This document shows, in pieces, positions 21,820 to 30,859 of a stretch of 64,000 nucleotides of DNA. The stretch is from Panacagrimonas sp041603235 (GTDB taxonomy: Bacteria; Pseudomonadota; Gammaproteobacteria; Nevskiales; Nevskiaceae). The translations under genes and the position numbers were made by a program. The DNA lies in contig JBFIES010000009.1 in NCBI GenBank assembly GCA_041603235.1, positions 1 to 64,000 of the forward strand, given 5' to 3'. Each line of letters starts with the position of its first letter. Positions within the stretch are counted from its first letter, which is position 1. The notes beneath the pieces were generated by a model, which was given only the letters and a program-made list of their open reading frames with translations, was not told where the DNA came from and made no database searches.

Positions 21820-21892
21820 GCCTTCTGCTTCGCTATCTGCGATTAAGGCCTGACGCTCGACTCTCAGGTCTGATGCAGAAATTTGGCTCGAT

Positions 21893-22669
21893 CTAAAACG
21901 CGCAGCACTGCAGTCGGAAGCCAATATCCTGGTGCGACTGCGCTGCGCGCTGATTGATATCGCGCAGCTCCATGAAGCGCATTGTGAACCGGTGGCTTCC
22001 TGCGCTGATCTCCGGGTACACGCCGGCCGCCTTGGGGACAAAGACCCGCAGCAGGGTGCATACGCTCTGAGGTGCATGGACATAGGTTCCGCCTTTGGCC
22101 ACGGCATCCAGTACCGGAACACTGCCGCGCAGCAGGCGCAAGTCGAGCAAGATGGCCTGTGCAAAAGGCACCAGGTCTGCAAACCAGGCGTCAATGTCGC
22201 GGCCAACCTTCTCTGGGGACTGGGCCAGCCAGTGGTGATAGGCGGGCAAGTCAAATGCACAGGTGCCGCCCGGAATCGTGCTGCGATTCATGATGGACAG
22301 CAAGAACTCGTTCTCCCTCAGAGCCGTTGAAGCAAACTGAGTGGCGAGTTGCTGAAGATTGTTGAGCGCCGTCTTGATCTCTGCCAGGACTTTCTCGAGC
22401 CGAGCGTTGTCCACGCCCGGGCGGTTGCCGAGCCGGGTCAGTACGGCTTGCTGTTCGGCCAGATCCTTGACGATGTCCTTCTTCAGATCGGACCGTCCCA
22501 GTACCGTGAAGATGTCGAGCAAGGCGCGCAGGCGTGCTCTCGCCCCGAAGGAGGAGTTGTCTGCGCGGTGATGGTCGTACTCTCCGAACAGAAATTCGAG
22601 ACGCAGGAATGTCCTGATCCGCTCGGTCAGCGGCTGCTCGAATACGATTGAATCAGCTTCTGGATTCAC
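21893..22669 (-). CDS. zapD: Cell division protein ZapD
   Basis: ZapD (YacF) crosslinks FtsZ filaments at the division ring. The 258 residues start VFEQPLTERIRTFLRLEFLF, the characteristic opening of the family, and contain NRSTIPGGTCAFDLPAYHHW in the middle. E. coli ZapD has 247 residues. The start codon is GTG at 22669. In many gammaproteobacteria zapD sits next to coaE and yacG. Here a LysR gene and an unrecognised gene lie between zapD and coaE, and no yacG is seen. Confidence 0.93.
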   Translation of the reverse strand: MNPEADSIVFEQPLTERIRTFLRLEFLFGEYDHHRADNSSFGARARLRALLDIFTVLGRSDLKKDIVKDLAEQQAVLTRLGNRPGVDNARLEKVLAEIKTALNNLQQLATQFASTALRENEFLLSIMNRSTIPGGTCAFDLPAYHHWLAQSPEKVGRDIDAWFADLVPFAQAILLDLRLLRGSVPVLDAVAKGGTYVHAPQSVCTLLRVFVPKAAGVYPEISAGSHRFTMRFMELRDINQRAAQSHQDIGFRLQCCAF

Positions 22670-22813
22670 GCCTCACCGGTCAGGAAACAGTGCGTGGATT
22701 GTGACGCAGCATAGATGCATGAGCAACGAAGAACGCAATGTGCGCGTTTTGGCAGCGTGTCTGCAAGTTCAATCAATGGGCAGGAAACTGCAATGCTCCT
22801 GCGATTTGCGTGT

Positions 22814-23725
22814 CTAGCGCCCTGATTGTGCGCCAGCCTCGAGAAGCCATTTGTGAAAGGCGGCCACTTCCCAGCGCGCCATTGCCGCGTCTGAGGTGAT
22901 CAGATAGTAGGCGTTGTCCAGTGCCAGGGCCGGGGGAAACGCCACTACGACCTTGTTCTCCGACAGCTCCGTTGCCGCCAGCAAGGGTGACGCAAGCGTG
23001 ACTCCGAGGCCGTCGGTAGCCGCGTCCAGCGCAAGTGTCGAGTGATCGAGCTGCAATCCGCGGCCGGTGTCGATTCCCTCAACACCCGCGTATCGCAGCC
23101 AGGTCGCCCAGGCATTTCCCGCGCGATCAGATTTGCCCCCGTCGCCGTGAAGCAATGTGTGATGGATCAGGTCCGCTGGTTCGCGCAGTGGGCGGGGGCC
23201 GGTGAGCAGGCGCGGATGACACATGGGCACGATCTCGACCCGAAACAGTAGATTGACCCGCTCGCCTGGAGCGTCAGCGTTGGTGAATCGGATATCAATG
23301 TCGCGTTTGGATTGGCGTGTCCCCGGCCGGCTGTTGGCTTCGAGACGAACATCAATGCCCGGAAACTGAGATAGAAAACCTTGCAACCGCGGCATCAGCC
23401 AGCGTGAGGCCAGCGTCGGCGACGCGCCCACGGTCAACTGAGGGACTTGTTCGTGATTTCGCAGTGTGCCAACGGCTGCCGACAAGGAGTCGAAGCCTCG
23501 TTGCAGCTGGGGAAGGGCGGCCTTGGTTGCTTCGGTCAACTCAATTCCGCGGCTATGGCGCTCTAGCAAGGTGAAGCCGAAAAATTCCTCGAGCAGTTTG
23601 ATCTGGTGAGTGATGGCAGCTGGGGTGACGAACAATTCATCGGCTGCGCGCCGGAAGCTACGGTTCCTGGCGACCGCTTCCAGCGCGCGTAATGCGTTGA
23701 GTGATGGGAGTTTTGCCGTTGTCAT
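22814..23725 (-). CDS. LysR-family regulator, GcvA-like
   Basis: The protein has the N-terminal winged helix typical of LysR regulators (LNALRALEAVARNRSFRRAA, then VTPAAITHQIKLLEEFFG). A C-terminal substrate-binding domain follows (TVGASPTLASRWLMPRL, ATDGLGVTLAS). The opening and the RWLMPRL segment are most like the GcvA subgroup, but no glycine-cleavage gene is near. The ATG at 23725 gives 303 residues, close to GcvA; an earlier in-frame ATG at 23752 is possible. It is divergent from the gene at 23848 and probably controls it or itself. Confidence 0.9.
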   Translation of the reverse strand: MTTAKLPSLNALRALEAVARNRSFRRAADELFVTPAAITHQIKLLEEFFGFTLLERHSRGIELTEATKAALPQLQRGFDSLSAAVGTLRNHEQVPQLTVGASPTLASRWLMPRLQGFLSQFPGIDVRLEANSRPGTRQSKRDIDIRFTNADAPGERVNLLFRVEIVPMCHPRLLTGPRPLREPADLIHHTLLHGDGGKSDRAGNAWATWLRYAGVEGIDTGRGLQLDHSTLALDAATDGLGVTLASPLLAATELSENKVVVAFPPALALDNAYYLITSDAAMARWEVAAFHKWLLEAGAQSGR

Positions 23726-23765
23726 GTTCGTGTTCGCCGCTCGGCGAGTCATTTACGAAAGCTAA

Positions 23766-23797
23766 AGTGCAGTCAAATAGATATCAATTGTTGCACT
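23766..23797. promoter_or_regulatory. Candidate LysR operator in the divergent intergenic region
   Basis: AGTGCA (23766-23771) and TGCACT (23792-23797) form an inverted repeat separated by 20 A/T-rich bases, between the LysR gene and the divergent gene. Position fits an autoregulatory LysR site, but the arms are short and the spacing is larger than the usual T-N11-A box. Confidence 0.3.
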
Positions 23798-23847
23798 GCA
23801 ACATTATGCCCTTAAATATGCTTGTGCAAGTCAACCGAGCGATCCAG

Positions 23848-24525
23848 ATGAACCCATTGTTCAGAATGTTGGAAACCAAGTTTGCCGCCTCGGTTGGCGG
23901 CAGACTGCAGGCTATTCTCGATATTGATCTGCCGAGCGACGGTTCCGATAGGCGGGGGGCTTCACTCCAGCAGAAGGCCGAGGCCAGAGCTCCGAGACCT
24001 TTGGCTGACCACTCGGAACGGATCAGGCGCGATGGTTCGAATGTACTGGGCGCAACCGGATTGAGTCGTCATGTCTTGCGCCATTATATGGCGGAGCGAG
24101 GACTGTTCGGACGGGATTCTGATCTTGATGTCCCTGAGCAGGAGGCTGTAGCCAAGGCGCTTCGCTCGATACCGCGAACTCTGGGCAGCGCGGCTAACGA
24201 CCCTGCTTGCGAGTACGTGTGTCCTGAAGCGAGGCGACTCGATGCTCTGCACGAATTCGCATCGGCAGCCGTTGCAGGAAAGGGCACAGTGACGCGGAAT
24301 GAGTGGGCACGAGCGACGGCCGCTGGTGCGCAGCCTGCACAGCTCAGTGAAGTGCTCGCTGTGTACGGTCTGGTCAAGGAAATCGAGGGTTTTGCGGCGG
24401 TCCCTGTCAGTGAAGACGTTCAATTGCAGCGCTTAGAGGGCGCTCAGCCGGCAGCGAATCGCTTATCGGGTGGTATCGGGCGTGCCTTCCGAAGAAGAAT
24501 TCGGGCTCTCTTTCGGGCGGCCTGA
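23848..24525 (+). CDS. Unrecognised protein, weakly like AhpD/CMD-fold proteins
   Basis: I do not recognise this protein with confidence. From the ATG at 23848 it has 225 residues; in-frame ATGs at 23806 and 23818 are alternatives and no start has a strong ribosome-binding site. The first 90 residues are polar and low in recognisable motifs. Residues around 140-200, beginning ARRLDALHEFASAAVAGKG, resemble the last helices of carboxymuconolactone decarboxylase/AhpD-like proteins. The CxxC-type active site of that family is not evident; only CEYVC is nearby. The C-terminus is arginine-rich. It converges on coaE with a 13-base gap and is divergent from the LysR gene. Confidence 0.6.
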   Translation: MNPLFRMLETKFAASVGGRLQAILDIDLPSDGSDRRGASLQQKAEARAPRPLADHSERIRRDGSNVLGATGLSRHVLRHYMAERGLFGRDSDLDVPEQEAVAKALRSIPRTLGSAANDPACEYVCPEARRLDALHEFASAAVAGKGTVTRNEWARATAAGAQPAQLSEVLAVYGLVKEIEGFAAVPVSEDVQLQRLEGAQPAANRLSGGIGRAFRRRIRALFRAA

Positions 24526-24538
24526 AAATTGAATCAGG

Positions 24539-25168
24539 CTATTCCGGCCTTGATTGCGCTTGGCTCACCCGAGAGGCGCGCATTAGGTATTCCTGATGAA
24601 GCCGCGCGACTTCCTGTGCTGCCTCGTCACGGCTCGAGGTATTGAGCAGTACGTCGTCTGCGCGCTCAAGACGGTCTGAGCGCGCACTCTGGGCGCCCAG
24701 CATCTTTTCGACCAGGTCAGCATCGATATTGTCGCGTTGCATCAGCCGGGCGCGCTGGACGTCCTCGGGAACGTCCACCAGCAAAACGCGGTCAACCAGC
24801 TTGTCCATGCCCGATTCGAACAGGATGGCGTTTTCCAGCACACAGTAAGGGCCGGCTTGTGCCTCCATCCAGTCAAGGATGCGTTGGCGGATTCGCGGAT
24901 GAGTGATCTTCTCAAGTTTGCGCCGCGCGTTGGCGTCGGAGAAGACCACTTTTCGCAGGTGCATGCGATTGAGTTGGCCGTCTTCAAGCAGACTCTCTTT
25001 GCCAAACTCCTCGGCAATCTCAGCAAGGGCAGGTTCTCCACGCGCGACCACATCTCGTGACACCTGATCGGCATCGAGCACCGGGACCCCGAGCGCGCGG
25101 AACGCCGCACTGATCGTGGACTTTCCGCTGGCCACTCCGCCGGTGAGCCCTAGCTTGAAACAGCCCAT
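24539..25168 (-). CDS. coaE: Dephospho-CoA kinase
   Basis: CoaE phosphorylates dephospho-CoA in the last step of coenzyme A synthesis. The 209-residue product starts MGCFKLGLTGGVASGKST, with a P-loop GGVASGKS. It contains PVLDADQVSRDVV and THPRIRQRILDW, typical CoaE segments, and DVPEDVQRARLMQRD of the LID region. The frame stays open upstream of this ATG inside pilD, but 25168 gives the family length (E. coli 206). It follows pilD by 23 bases, the conserved pilD-coaE order. Confidence 0.96.
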   Translation of the reverse strand: MGCFKLGLTGGVASGKSTISAAFRALGVPVLDADQVSRDVVARGEPALAEIAEEFGKESLLEDGQLNRMHLRKVVFSDANARRKLEKITHPRIRQRILDWMEAQAGPYCVLENAILFESGMDKLVDRVLLVDVPEDVQRARLMQRDNIDADLVEKMLGAQSARSDRLERADDVLLNTSSRDEAAQEVARLHQEYLMRASRVSQAQSRPE

Positions 25169-25191
25169 CAGTTCAGTCTGCTCCCAGGCAT

Positions 25192-26049
25192 CTAGAACGC
25201 GCCGAGATAGGTTCTGTTGATCTGTTCGCCCCAGATCAGCGCAATCCAGCCGGCACCAGCGAGGTAAGGGCCAAACGGAATGCGCGACGACCATTCCGCC
25301 TTTCGCGCTGCCATCAGGGATACGCCCACTGCCGCGCCGACGACCGCCGAGAGCAGGATGATCTGCGGGAGAATCTGCCAGCCCAGCCAGGCCCCCAGCG
25401 CCGCGAGCAGCTTGAAGTCGCCGTAACCCATGCCTTCCTTGCCGGTGGCGAGTTTGAACAACCAGTAGATGCTCCAGAGGATCAGATAGCCGGCCGCAGC
25501 GCCGACGATGGCTGCCGCGGGCTCGGCAAACACGCCCTTGAGGCTGAACAGCAGGCCCAGCCATACCAAGGGCAGAGTAATGTTGTCAGGCAGGTACATC
25601 GTGCGCAGGTCTGTGACCGTCAGCGCGATGAGTGCCCAGGTCAGCGCCAGCGCCGCGACAAGTTCCAGAGAAAAGCCGAAGCGCCATACACAGACCACCG
25701 AGAACACGGCCGTCAGCAATTCCACAATGGGGTACTGCACGGATATAGGCGCTGAGCACGCCGCGCACTTGCCGCGCAGCATCAGCCAGCCAATAACCGG
25801 TAGGTTGTGCCAGGGTTTGATCGCGGTGTTGCAGGCCGCGCAGGTTGATGCGGGCTTGGACAGGCTCACGCGAGGGCTGCCGTCGTCTTTGGGAACCCCA
25901 AACTGCTCGCGGCAAGCCTCGGCAAAATCCTGCTCGATCATCTTGGGCAGACGAAACGCCACTACATTCAGAAAGCTGCCCACGCAGAGGCCGAGCAACG
26001 CAACAACCACACAGAGCGTCGTCGGGCTGGTTTGCAGGAGTTCGATCAT
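25192..26049 (-). CDS. pilD: Type IV prepilin peptidase/N-methyltransferase PilD
   Basis: PilD cleaves and N-methylates prepilins and pseudopilins in the inner membrane. The 285-residue protein shows GSFLNVVAFRLP near the N-terminus and the zinc-binding loop with CAAC and CAAC pairs. The two catalytic aspartates are in VTDLRTMYLPD and in GMGYGDFKLLAALGAW. Several hydrophobic helices follow. The ATG at 26049 (MIELLQTSP) is chosen over an upstream in-frame start because it gives the usual length. It follows pilC after 133 bases. Confidence 0.96.
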   Translation of the reverse strand: MIELLQTSPTTLCVVVALLGLCVGSFLNVVAFRLPKMIEQDFAEACREQFGVPKDDGSPRVSLSKPASTCAACNTAIKPWHNLPVIGWLMLRGKCAACSAPISVQYPIVELLTAVFSVVCVWRFGFSLELVAALALTWALIALTVTDLRTMYLPDNITLPLVWLGLLFSLKGVFAEPAAAIVGAAAGYLILWSIYWLFKLATGKEGMGYGDFKLLAALGAWLGWQILPQIILLSAVVGAAVGVSLMAARKAEWSSRIPFGPYLAGAGWIALIWGEQINRTYLGAF

Positions 26050-26182
26050 GTGGTCTTCATCAGTTTGCGAGTTTGATCCGAAGGCGCAGGCCGCCATCCG
26101 GCAGCAGCGGCGCCGCTTCCGCGTCTACGAACAGACGCAGCGTATGACACGGAGTGTGGCAAAGCGCCGCGTCGGGGATGGA

Positions 26183-27400
26183 TCAGATGGCCTGGCCGAG
26201 TTTGAAGATCGGAAGGTACATGCCCACCACAAGGCCACCCACCAGCACGCCAAGCACCGCCATGATCATGGGTTCGAGCAGGCTGGTCAGCGAGTCCACA
26301 AGGTTGTCGACTTCCTCTTCATAGAACTCAGCAACCTTGGCGCACATCTGATCCAGAGAACCAGACTCTTCGCCGATCGCCACCATCTGCACGGCCATGG
26401 ACGGGAAAATGCCGCTCTGCTGCATGGCGAGCTGAAGCTGCTGGCCAGAAGAAACCTGATCCTTCATGACGAAGATGGCGTCTTCAAAAACAATATTGCC
26501 CGCTGCCTTGGCGACCGAGTCCAGCGCTTCCACCAGCGGCACACCGGCCGCGAACATGGTCGACAGGGTGCGTGCATAGCGGGCAACAGAGGACTTGTAG
26601 AGGATGTCGCCCACCACCGGAATCTTGAGGCTGATGCGATCCAGTGCACGGCGCATCTTGAGTGAGCGCTTCTTGAAGTAGAAGAAAATAAAGAAGCTGC
26701 CACCGATGCCGCCGATCATGGCCCACCAGTAGTTGCGGACAAAATCGGACAGGGCCACGATCATTTTTGTAAATGCGGGCAAGTCAGCGCCAAAGCCTTC
26801 AAACAGGGACTGGAACTGTGGCACCACGAAGTACAGCATGATGCCGGTGACGATGAAGGCCACGACCATGACCGCAGAAGGGTAGACCAGGGCCTTCTTG
26901 ACCTTCTTTTTAATTTTCTCGGTCTTTTCCTTGTACGTGGCGATCTTGTCCAGCAGGGTTTCCAGCGTACCGGAGCGTTCGCCCGCGTCCACCAGGTGCA
27001 CAAACAGATCGTCAAAGTGCAGTGGATACTGCGCCAGTGATTCAGCCAGGCTGCGACCTGACTCGATGTTGGTCTTGATGCCGAGAATCAGCTCGCCCAT
27101 GGACGGGTTCTCGTGCCCGCGCCCCACAATTTCCAGTGCCTGCACCAACGGCACGCCGGCTGACATCATGGTGGCCAGCTGGCGACTGAAGATGGCGATG
27201 TCGCCACTGGTGATCTTGCGCTTGGTCTTGAACAGCTCGATGTTCTTGCGAACCCGGATCGGGTTGACGCCCTGGCGCCGCAACTGCATGCGCACCGAAT
27301 TCTCGTTGGGGCCCTGAGACACACCCTTGACCCGAGTGCCCTTTCGGTCGGTCCCTTCCCACTGGAAGCTGTATTCCTTGACTGCTGCTGCCTGCGCCAT
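26183..27400 (-). CDS. pilC: Type IV pilus inner-membrane platform protein PilC
   Basis: PilC is the GspF-family platform protein that couples the assembly ATPase to pilin insertion. The 405 residues equal the usual length. Two repeated GspF domains are visible: RQLATMMSAGVPLVQALEI near residue 75 and RTLSTMFAAGVPLVEALDS near residue 280. Hydrophobic segments lie near residues 175-195, 225-240 and 375-398. The N-terminal YSFQWEGTDRKG is typical of PilC. It lies between pilB and pilD on one strand. Confidence 0.97.
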   Translation of the reverse strand: MAQAAAVKEYSFQWEGTDRKGTRVKGVSQGPNENSVRMQLRRQGVNPIRVRKNIELFKTKRKITSGDIAIFSRQLATMMSAGVPLVQALEIVGRGHENPSMGELILGIKTNIESGRSLAESLAQYPLHFDDLFVHLVDAGERSGTLETLLDKIATYKEKTEKIKKKVKKALVYPSAVMVVAFIVTGIMLYFVVPQFQSLFEGFGADLPAFTKMIVALSDFVRNYWWAMIGGIGGSFFIFFYFKKRSLKMRRALDRISLKIPVVGDILYKSSVARYARTLSTMFAAGVPLVEALDSVAKAAGNIVFEDAIFVMKDQVSSGQQLQLAMQQSGIFPSMAVQMVAIGEESGSLDQMCAKVAEFYEEEVDNLVDSLTSLLEPMIMAVLGVLVGGLVVGMYLPIFKLGQAI

Positions 27401-27462
27401 CTTCTGTTCCCTCAGATCCCTCGCAATTCGCCGCTGATTTTTCTAGAACGCCTGAACTTATT

Positions 27463-29211
27463 CTAGTCGGCCATCGTGACGCGGTTGGCTTCCAGCAGAT
27501 CAATGGCGCCATTTCGCACCTTGATCAACGCGGAAGTACGCAAATCCTTGACGCCTTCCTTGGTCGCCTGGTCCGCCAGGTCAATGGCGCTTCCTCCTTC
27601 CATGATGATGCGTCCCATGGTCTCGGAGAATGGCATCACTTCATAGATGCCGGTTCGTCCCTTGTAGCCGCGATCGCACTGGTCGCAGCCTACAGCCTTG
27701 TAGATCTTGAAGTCAGGAGCGTCGATCTCGGCCTCGCTGAAACCTTCCTTGATCAGTTCGGGCCGTGGGATGTCCACGGGCTGTTTGCAGCTCTGGCACA
27801 ACTTGCGGGCCAGACGCTGAGCGATGATCAGGGTCAGTGTGGATGCCAGGTTGTAGGCCGGAACCCCCATGTTGATGAGGCGGACAATGGTCTGTGGCGC
27901 ATCGTTGGTGTGCAATGTGGACAACACCAGGTGACCTGTCTGGGCCGCCTTGATCGCGATCTCGGCTGTTTCAAGATCACGAATCTCACCGACCATGATT
28001 ACGTCGGGATCCTGTCGAAGAAAGGCTTTGAGTGCAGCAGCAAAGGTGAGGCCCACACGGGGATTGACGTTAACCTGATTGATGCCGGCGAGATTGATTT
28101 CAGCCGGGTCTTCAGCGGTTGAGATGTTCACATCCTCGGTATTGAGAATGTTCAGGCCGGTATACAGAGAAACTGTTTTGCCCGAGCCGGTAGGCCCGGT
28201 GACCAGGATCATGCCCTGCGGCTTCTCAAGCGCCTTGAGATAGGCCTCCTTCTGTGCCGGCTCATAGCCCAGGGCATCAATGCCCATCTTGGCGCTGGAG
28301 GCATCAAGAATACGGCAGACGATCTTTTCGCCCCACAGGGTGGGGCAGGTGCTGACACGAAAGTCGATGGACTTGGTCCGCGACACCTGCAGCTTGATGC
28401 GACCATCCTGCGGCACGCGGCGCTCGGCCAGATCCAGCCGGCTCATCACCTTCACGCGTGCAGCGATGCGAACCGCCAGCTGCTGCGGCGGGCTTGCCAC
28501 CACTTTGAGTTCGCCGTCCTTGCGGTAGCGGATGCGATAGCTCTTTTCGTAGGGTTCGAAGTGAACGTCCGAAGCCCCCTGATTGATCGCATCCACCATC
28601 AGTTTGTTGACGAACTTGACGATGGGCGCATCGTCCGCGTCCGAGCGCGAGACTTCCGGCCCGGCGTCCTCGTCGGTATCAATAACCTCAAGGTTGGCCA
28701 GCTCTTCTTCGCTGCCAAGATTGAGGCTGTCGCTTTCCATGGTCGAGGCGGCCGCCTCGATGGCCTTGGCCAGCTTGTCTTCTTCAACCAGGATTGCTTC
28801 GGTATTGAGCCCGGTTGCAAACTTGATCTCGTCCAGTGCTTGCAGATTGGTGGGATCAGAAACACCGAGGAACAATTTCCGGCCGCGCTTGTAGAGCGGT
28901 AGCGCATGGCACTTTCTCAGCAGCTTCTCGCTGACGGAATTGACCACCTCGCTGTCCAGCGAAAACGCCGACAGATCCATCAGGGGGACGCCGAATTCTT
29001 GGCTCGCGGCCTCGGCCAGCTTCAGTGCCGGAATGGTCTTGCCTTCAACCAGGACAGTGACAATTGGCGTGCCAGTGCGCAGGGACTTTGTCTGCAAGTC
29101 GCGCGCCTGATCTTCGTTGATCAGTTTGTCAGCCACCAGGCGACGCGTCAGGCCGCCCAGAAACACGCCTTTGGGCTCAATTGCCGCTTCTTTTTGTGGG
29201 TTGATCGCCAT
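27463..29211 (-). CDS. pilB: Type IV pilus assembly ATPase PilB
   Basis: PilB is the hexameric motor that drives pilus extension. The 582-residue protein has an N-terminal MshEN-type domain and Walker A GPTGSGKT. The Asp box is TAEDPAEINLAGINQV and Walker B is DPDVIMVGEIRD, followed by the His box with TGHLVLSTLHTND. A tetracysteine zinc motif (CQSC, then CDQC) lies in the C-terminal part, as in PilB. E. coli-type GspE paralogs usually sit among gsp genes, whereas here pilC and pilD follow. No pilA is found beside it. Confidence 0.97.
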   Translation of the reverse strand: MAINPQKEAAIEPKGVFLGGLTRRLVADKLINEDQARDLQTKSLRTGTPIVTVLVEGKTIPALKLAEAASQEFGVPLMDLSAFSLDSEVVNSVSEKLLRKCHALPLYKRGRKLFLGVSDPTNLQALDEIKFATGLNTEAILVEEDKLAKAIEAAASTMESDSLNLGSEEELANLEVIDTDEDAGPEVSRSDADDAPIVKFVNKLMVDAINQGASDVHFEPYEKSYRIRYRKDGELKVVASPPQQLAVRIAARVKVMSRLDLAERRVPQDGRIKLQVSRTKSIDFRVSTCPTLWGEKIVCRILDASSAKMGIDALGYEPAQKEAYLKALEKPQGMILVTGPTGSGKTVSLYTGLNILNTEDVNISTAEDPAEINLAGINQVNVNPRVGLTFAAALKAFLRQDPDVIMVGEIRDLETAEIAIKAAQTGHLVLSTLHTNDAPQTIVRLINMGVPAYNLASTLTLIIAQRLARKLCQSCKQPVDIPRPELIKEGFSEAEIDAPDFKIYKAVGCDQCDRGYKGRTGIYEVMPFSETMGRIIMEGGSAIDLADQATKEGVKDLRTSALIKVRNGAIDLLEANRVTMAD

Positions 29212-29288
29212 TAAAAAATTTCTTGAGTCCCGCTAGCCGAACCTGCAGGGTACGCAGTTTACGGTCCTGAATGAAACGTCCGGAGCGT

Positions 29289-29729
29289 TCAGGGGCTTAC
29301 CGGAGTCACCAGCCAAGGACCATTCCCTGTAATTTGTACCACCGAATCCTCTGCAAAGCTCAAGAAATGTGGAATACCGGGGGGCGTCAAATAGTAATCC
29401 CCGGTTCTGAAAACCCGCAGTTTCGTCTGATCGTAATAGTCGCCAAAGCCCACGCCGACAGCGCCGCTGATGATGGTGACGCGCTCCGGTTTGGGATGGG
29501 TGTGAGCCGCCACACGTGCGCCTGCCGGTGCACGCACCCGCAGGGTGAAGATGCCGGGCTTGCCGGGGTTTCCTTCCAGCACTGCGACTTTCGAGCCTTT
29601 GGGCAGGCTCGGTGGCCCTTCTTTCCAAGGGATCTGGTCTGCACTGATTTGTATTGCGCCGGCTGGCAACTCGCCAGCGCTCAGCCCGGCGCAGAGCAGC
29701 GTGCCCAGAATTAGAACAGCGATGCGCAT
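29289..29729 (-). CDS. Secreted cupin-domain protein
   Basis: The 146-residue product begins with a signal peptide (MRIAVLILGTLLCAGLSAGE) and so is likely periplasmic. The rest is a single cupin barrel: HTHPKPERVTIISGAVGVGF carries the first metal-binding motif with two His and one Glu, and LTPPGIPHF carries the second with His. AGGAG lies just before the ATG. Such cupins often bind a metal, but substrate is unknown. It is divergent from fabH. Confidence 0.85.
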   Translation of the reverse strand: MRIAVLILGTLLCAGLSAGELPAGAIQISADQIPWKEGPPSLPKGSKVAVLEGNPGKPGIFTLRVRAPAGARVAAHTHPKPERVTIISGAVGVGFGDYYDQTKLRVFRTGDYYLTPPGIPHFLSFAEDSVVQITGNGPWLVTPVSP

Positions 29730-29875
29730 TGTGTTTCTCCTGTTTGACCGGCCTGCCAAAAGGCCTTGGGGCGGGACTGCGGCAACGCGCGCAGGGCGAC
29801 CGACACCCTTCAACAGCACTATAGTAATAGGACTACGACGATCCCCGCCCGCAACACGGACCCCAGATTCCCCGC

Positions 29876-30835
29876 ATGAGTTACTCGCGCATTGTTGGTA
29901 CCGGCAGCTACCTGCCGAAGAAAGTTGTTACGAACCAGGATCTGGAGAGTCGCATCGACACTTCGGACGAATGGGTTTTTCAGCGCACCGGCATTCGCAG
30001 CCGTCGCGTCGCAGCCGAAGGCGAGCAGACCTCTGATCTGGCTGTGCAGGCCTCCAGAATGGCGATGGAAATGGCCGGGGTCACCGAGGCCGATATTGAT
30101 CTCATCGTGGTGGCCACCACCACGCCGGACATCGTGTTTCCGTCCACCGCCTGCATTCTTCAGCGCAAGCTCGGGATCAAGCAGGGCGCGGCCTTCGACG
30201 TGCAGGCGGTCTGCACCGGTTTTGTCTATGCACTCGCGGTGGCCGACAAGTTCGTGGCCTCGGGTCAGAACAAATGCGCGCTCGTCGTGGGCGCAGAGGT
30301 GTTCTCGCGTCTGCTCGACTGGACCGACCGGCGCACCTGCGTCCTGTTTGGTGATGGCGCGGGCGCGGTCATTCTCAAGCCATCCGACAAGCCCGGCATT
30401 CTGTCCACGCACCTTCATTCGGAAGGCTCGCAGGGCGACATTCTCTGTGTGCCGGGGACGGTCCACGGCGGTGAGCAGCAAGGCCACCCCTTTGTGAAGA
30501 TGGATGGCCAGGCCGTGTTTCGCTTCGCGGTTCGGGTGCTTGATCAGGTTTGCCGCGAAACGGTCGAGCACAATGGCATCACCGGCGCGGACATCGACTG
30601 GCTGGTTCCGCATCAGGCCAATATCCGCATCATCATGGCCACTGCGCAGAAACTGGGCATGCCGCCGGAGCGGGTGGTGACCACGCTCGAGCACCAAGGC
30701 AATACCTCGGCGGCCTCGGTGCCGCTGGCGCTGGACCTGGCCGTACGCGATGGCCGGATCAAACCGGATCAGCTGATCATGCTGGAAGCCGTAGGCGGTG
30801 GCATGACCTGGGGATCGGCGCTTCTACGCTGGTAG
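29876..30835 (+). CDS. fabH: 3-oxoacyl-ACP synthase III (KAS III)
   Basis: FabH condenses an acyl-CoA, usually acetyl-CoA, with malonyl-ACP to start fatty acid synthesis. The 319 residues match the family (E. coli 317). The catalytic triad is Cys113 (AVCTGF), His246 (VPHQANIRI) and Asn276 (QGNTSAASVP). The N-terminal IVGTGSYLPKKVVTN and DEWVFQRTGI are typical. It stands alone, away from plsX, fabD and fabG, so it may be an extra FabH-type enzyme with another starter substrate. The motifs favour true FabH. Confidence 0.93.
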   Translation: MSYSRIVGTGSYLPKKVVTNQDLESRIDTSDEWVFQRTGIRSRRVAAEGEQTSDLAVQASRMAMEMAGVTEADIDLIVVATTTPDIVFPSTACILQRKLGIKQGAAFDVQAVCTGFVYALAVADKFVASGQNKCALVVGAEVFSRLLDWTDRRTCVLFGDGAGAVILKPSDKPGILSTHLHSEGSQGDILCVPGTVHGGEQQGHPFVKMDGQAVFRFAVRVLDQVCRETVEHNGITGADIDWLVPHQANIRIIMATAQKLGMPPERVVTTLEHQGNTSAASVPLALDLAVRDGRIKPDQLIMLEAVGGGMTWGSALLRW

Positions 30836-30859
30836 TGCGCGGCGTTTGACCGGACGCTG

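Noticed and set aside
25508..26665. 385-aa plus-strand ORF over pilD and pilC
   Set aside because: It lies antisense to two well-supported pilus genes and shows no domain.
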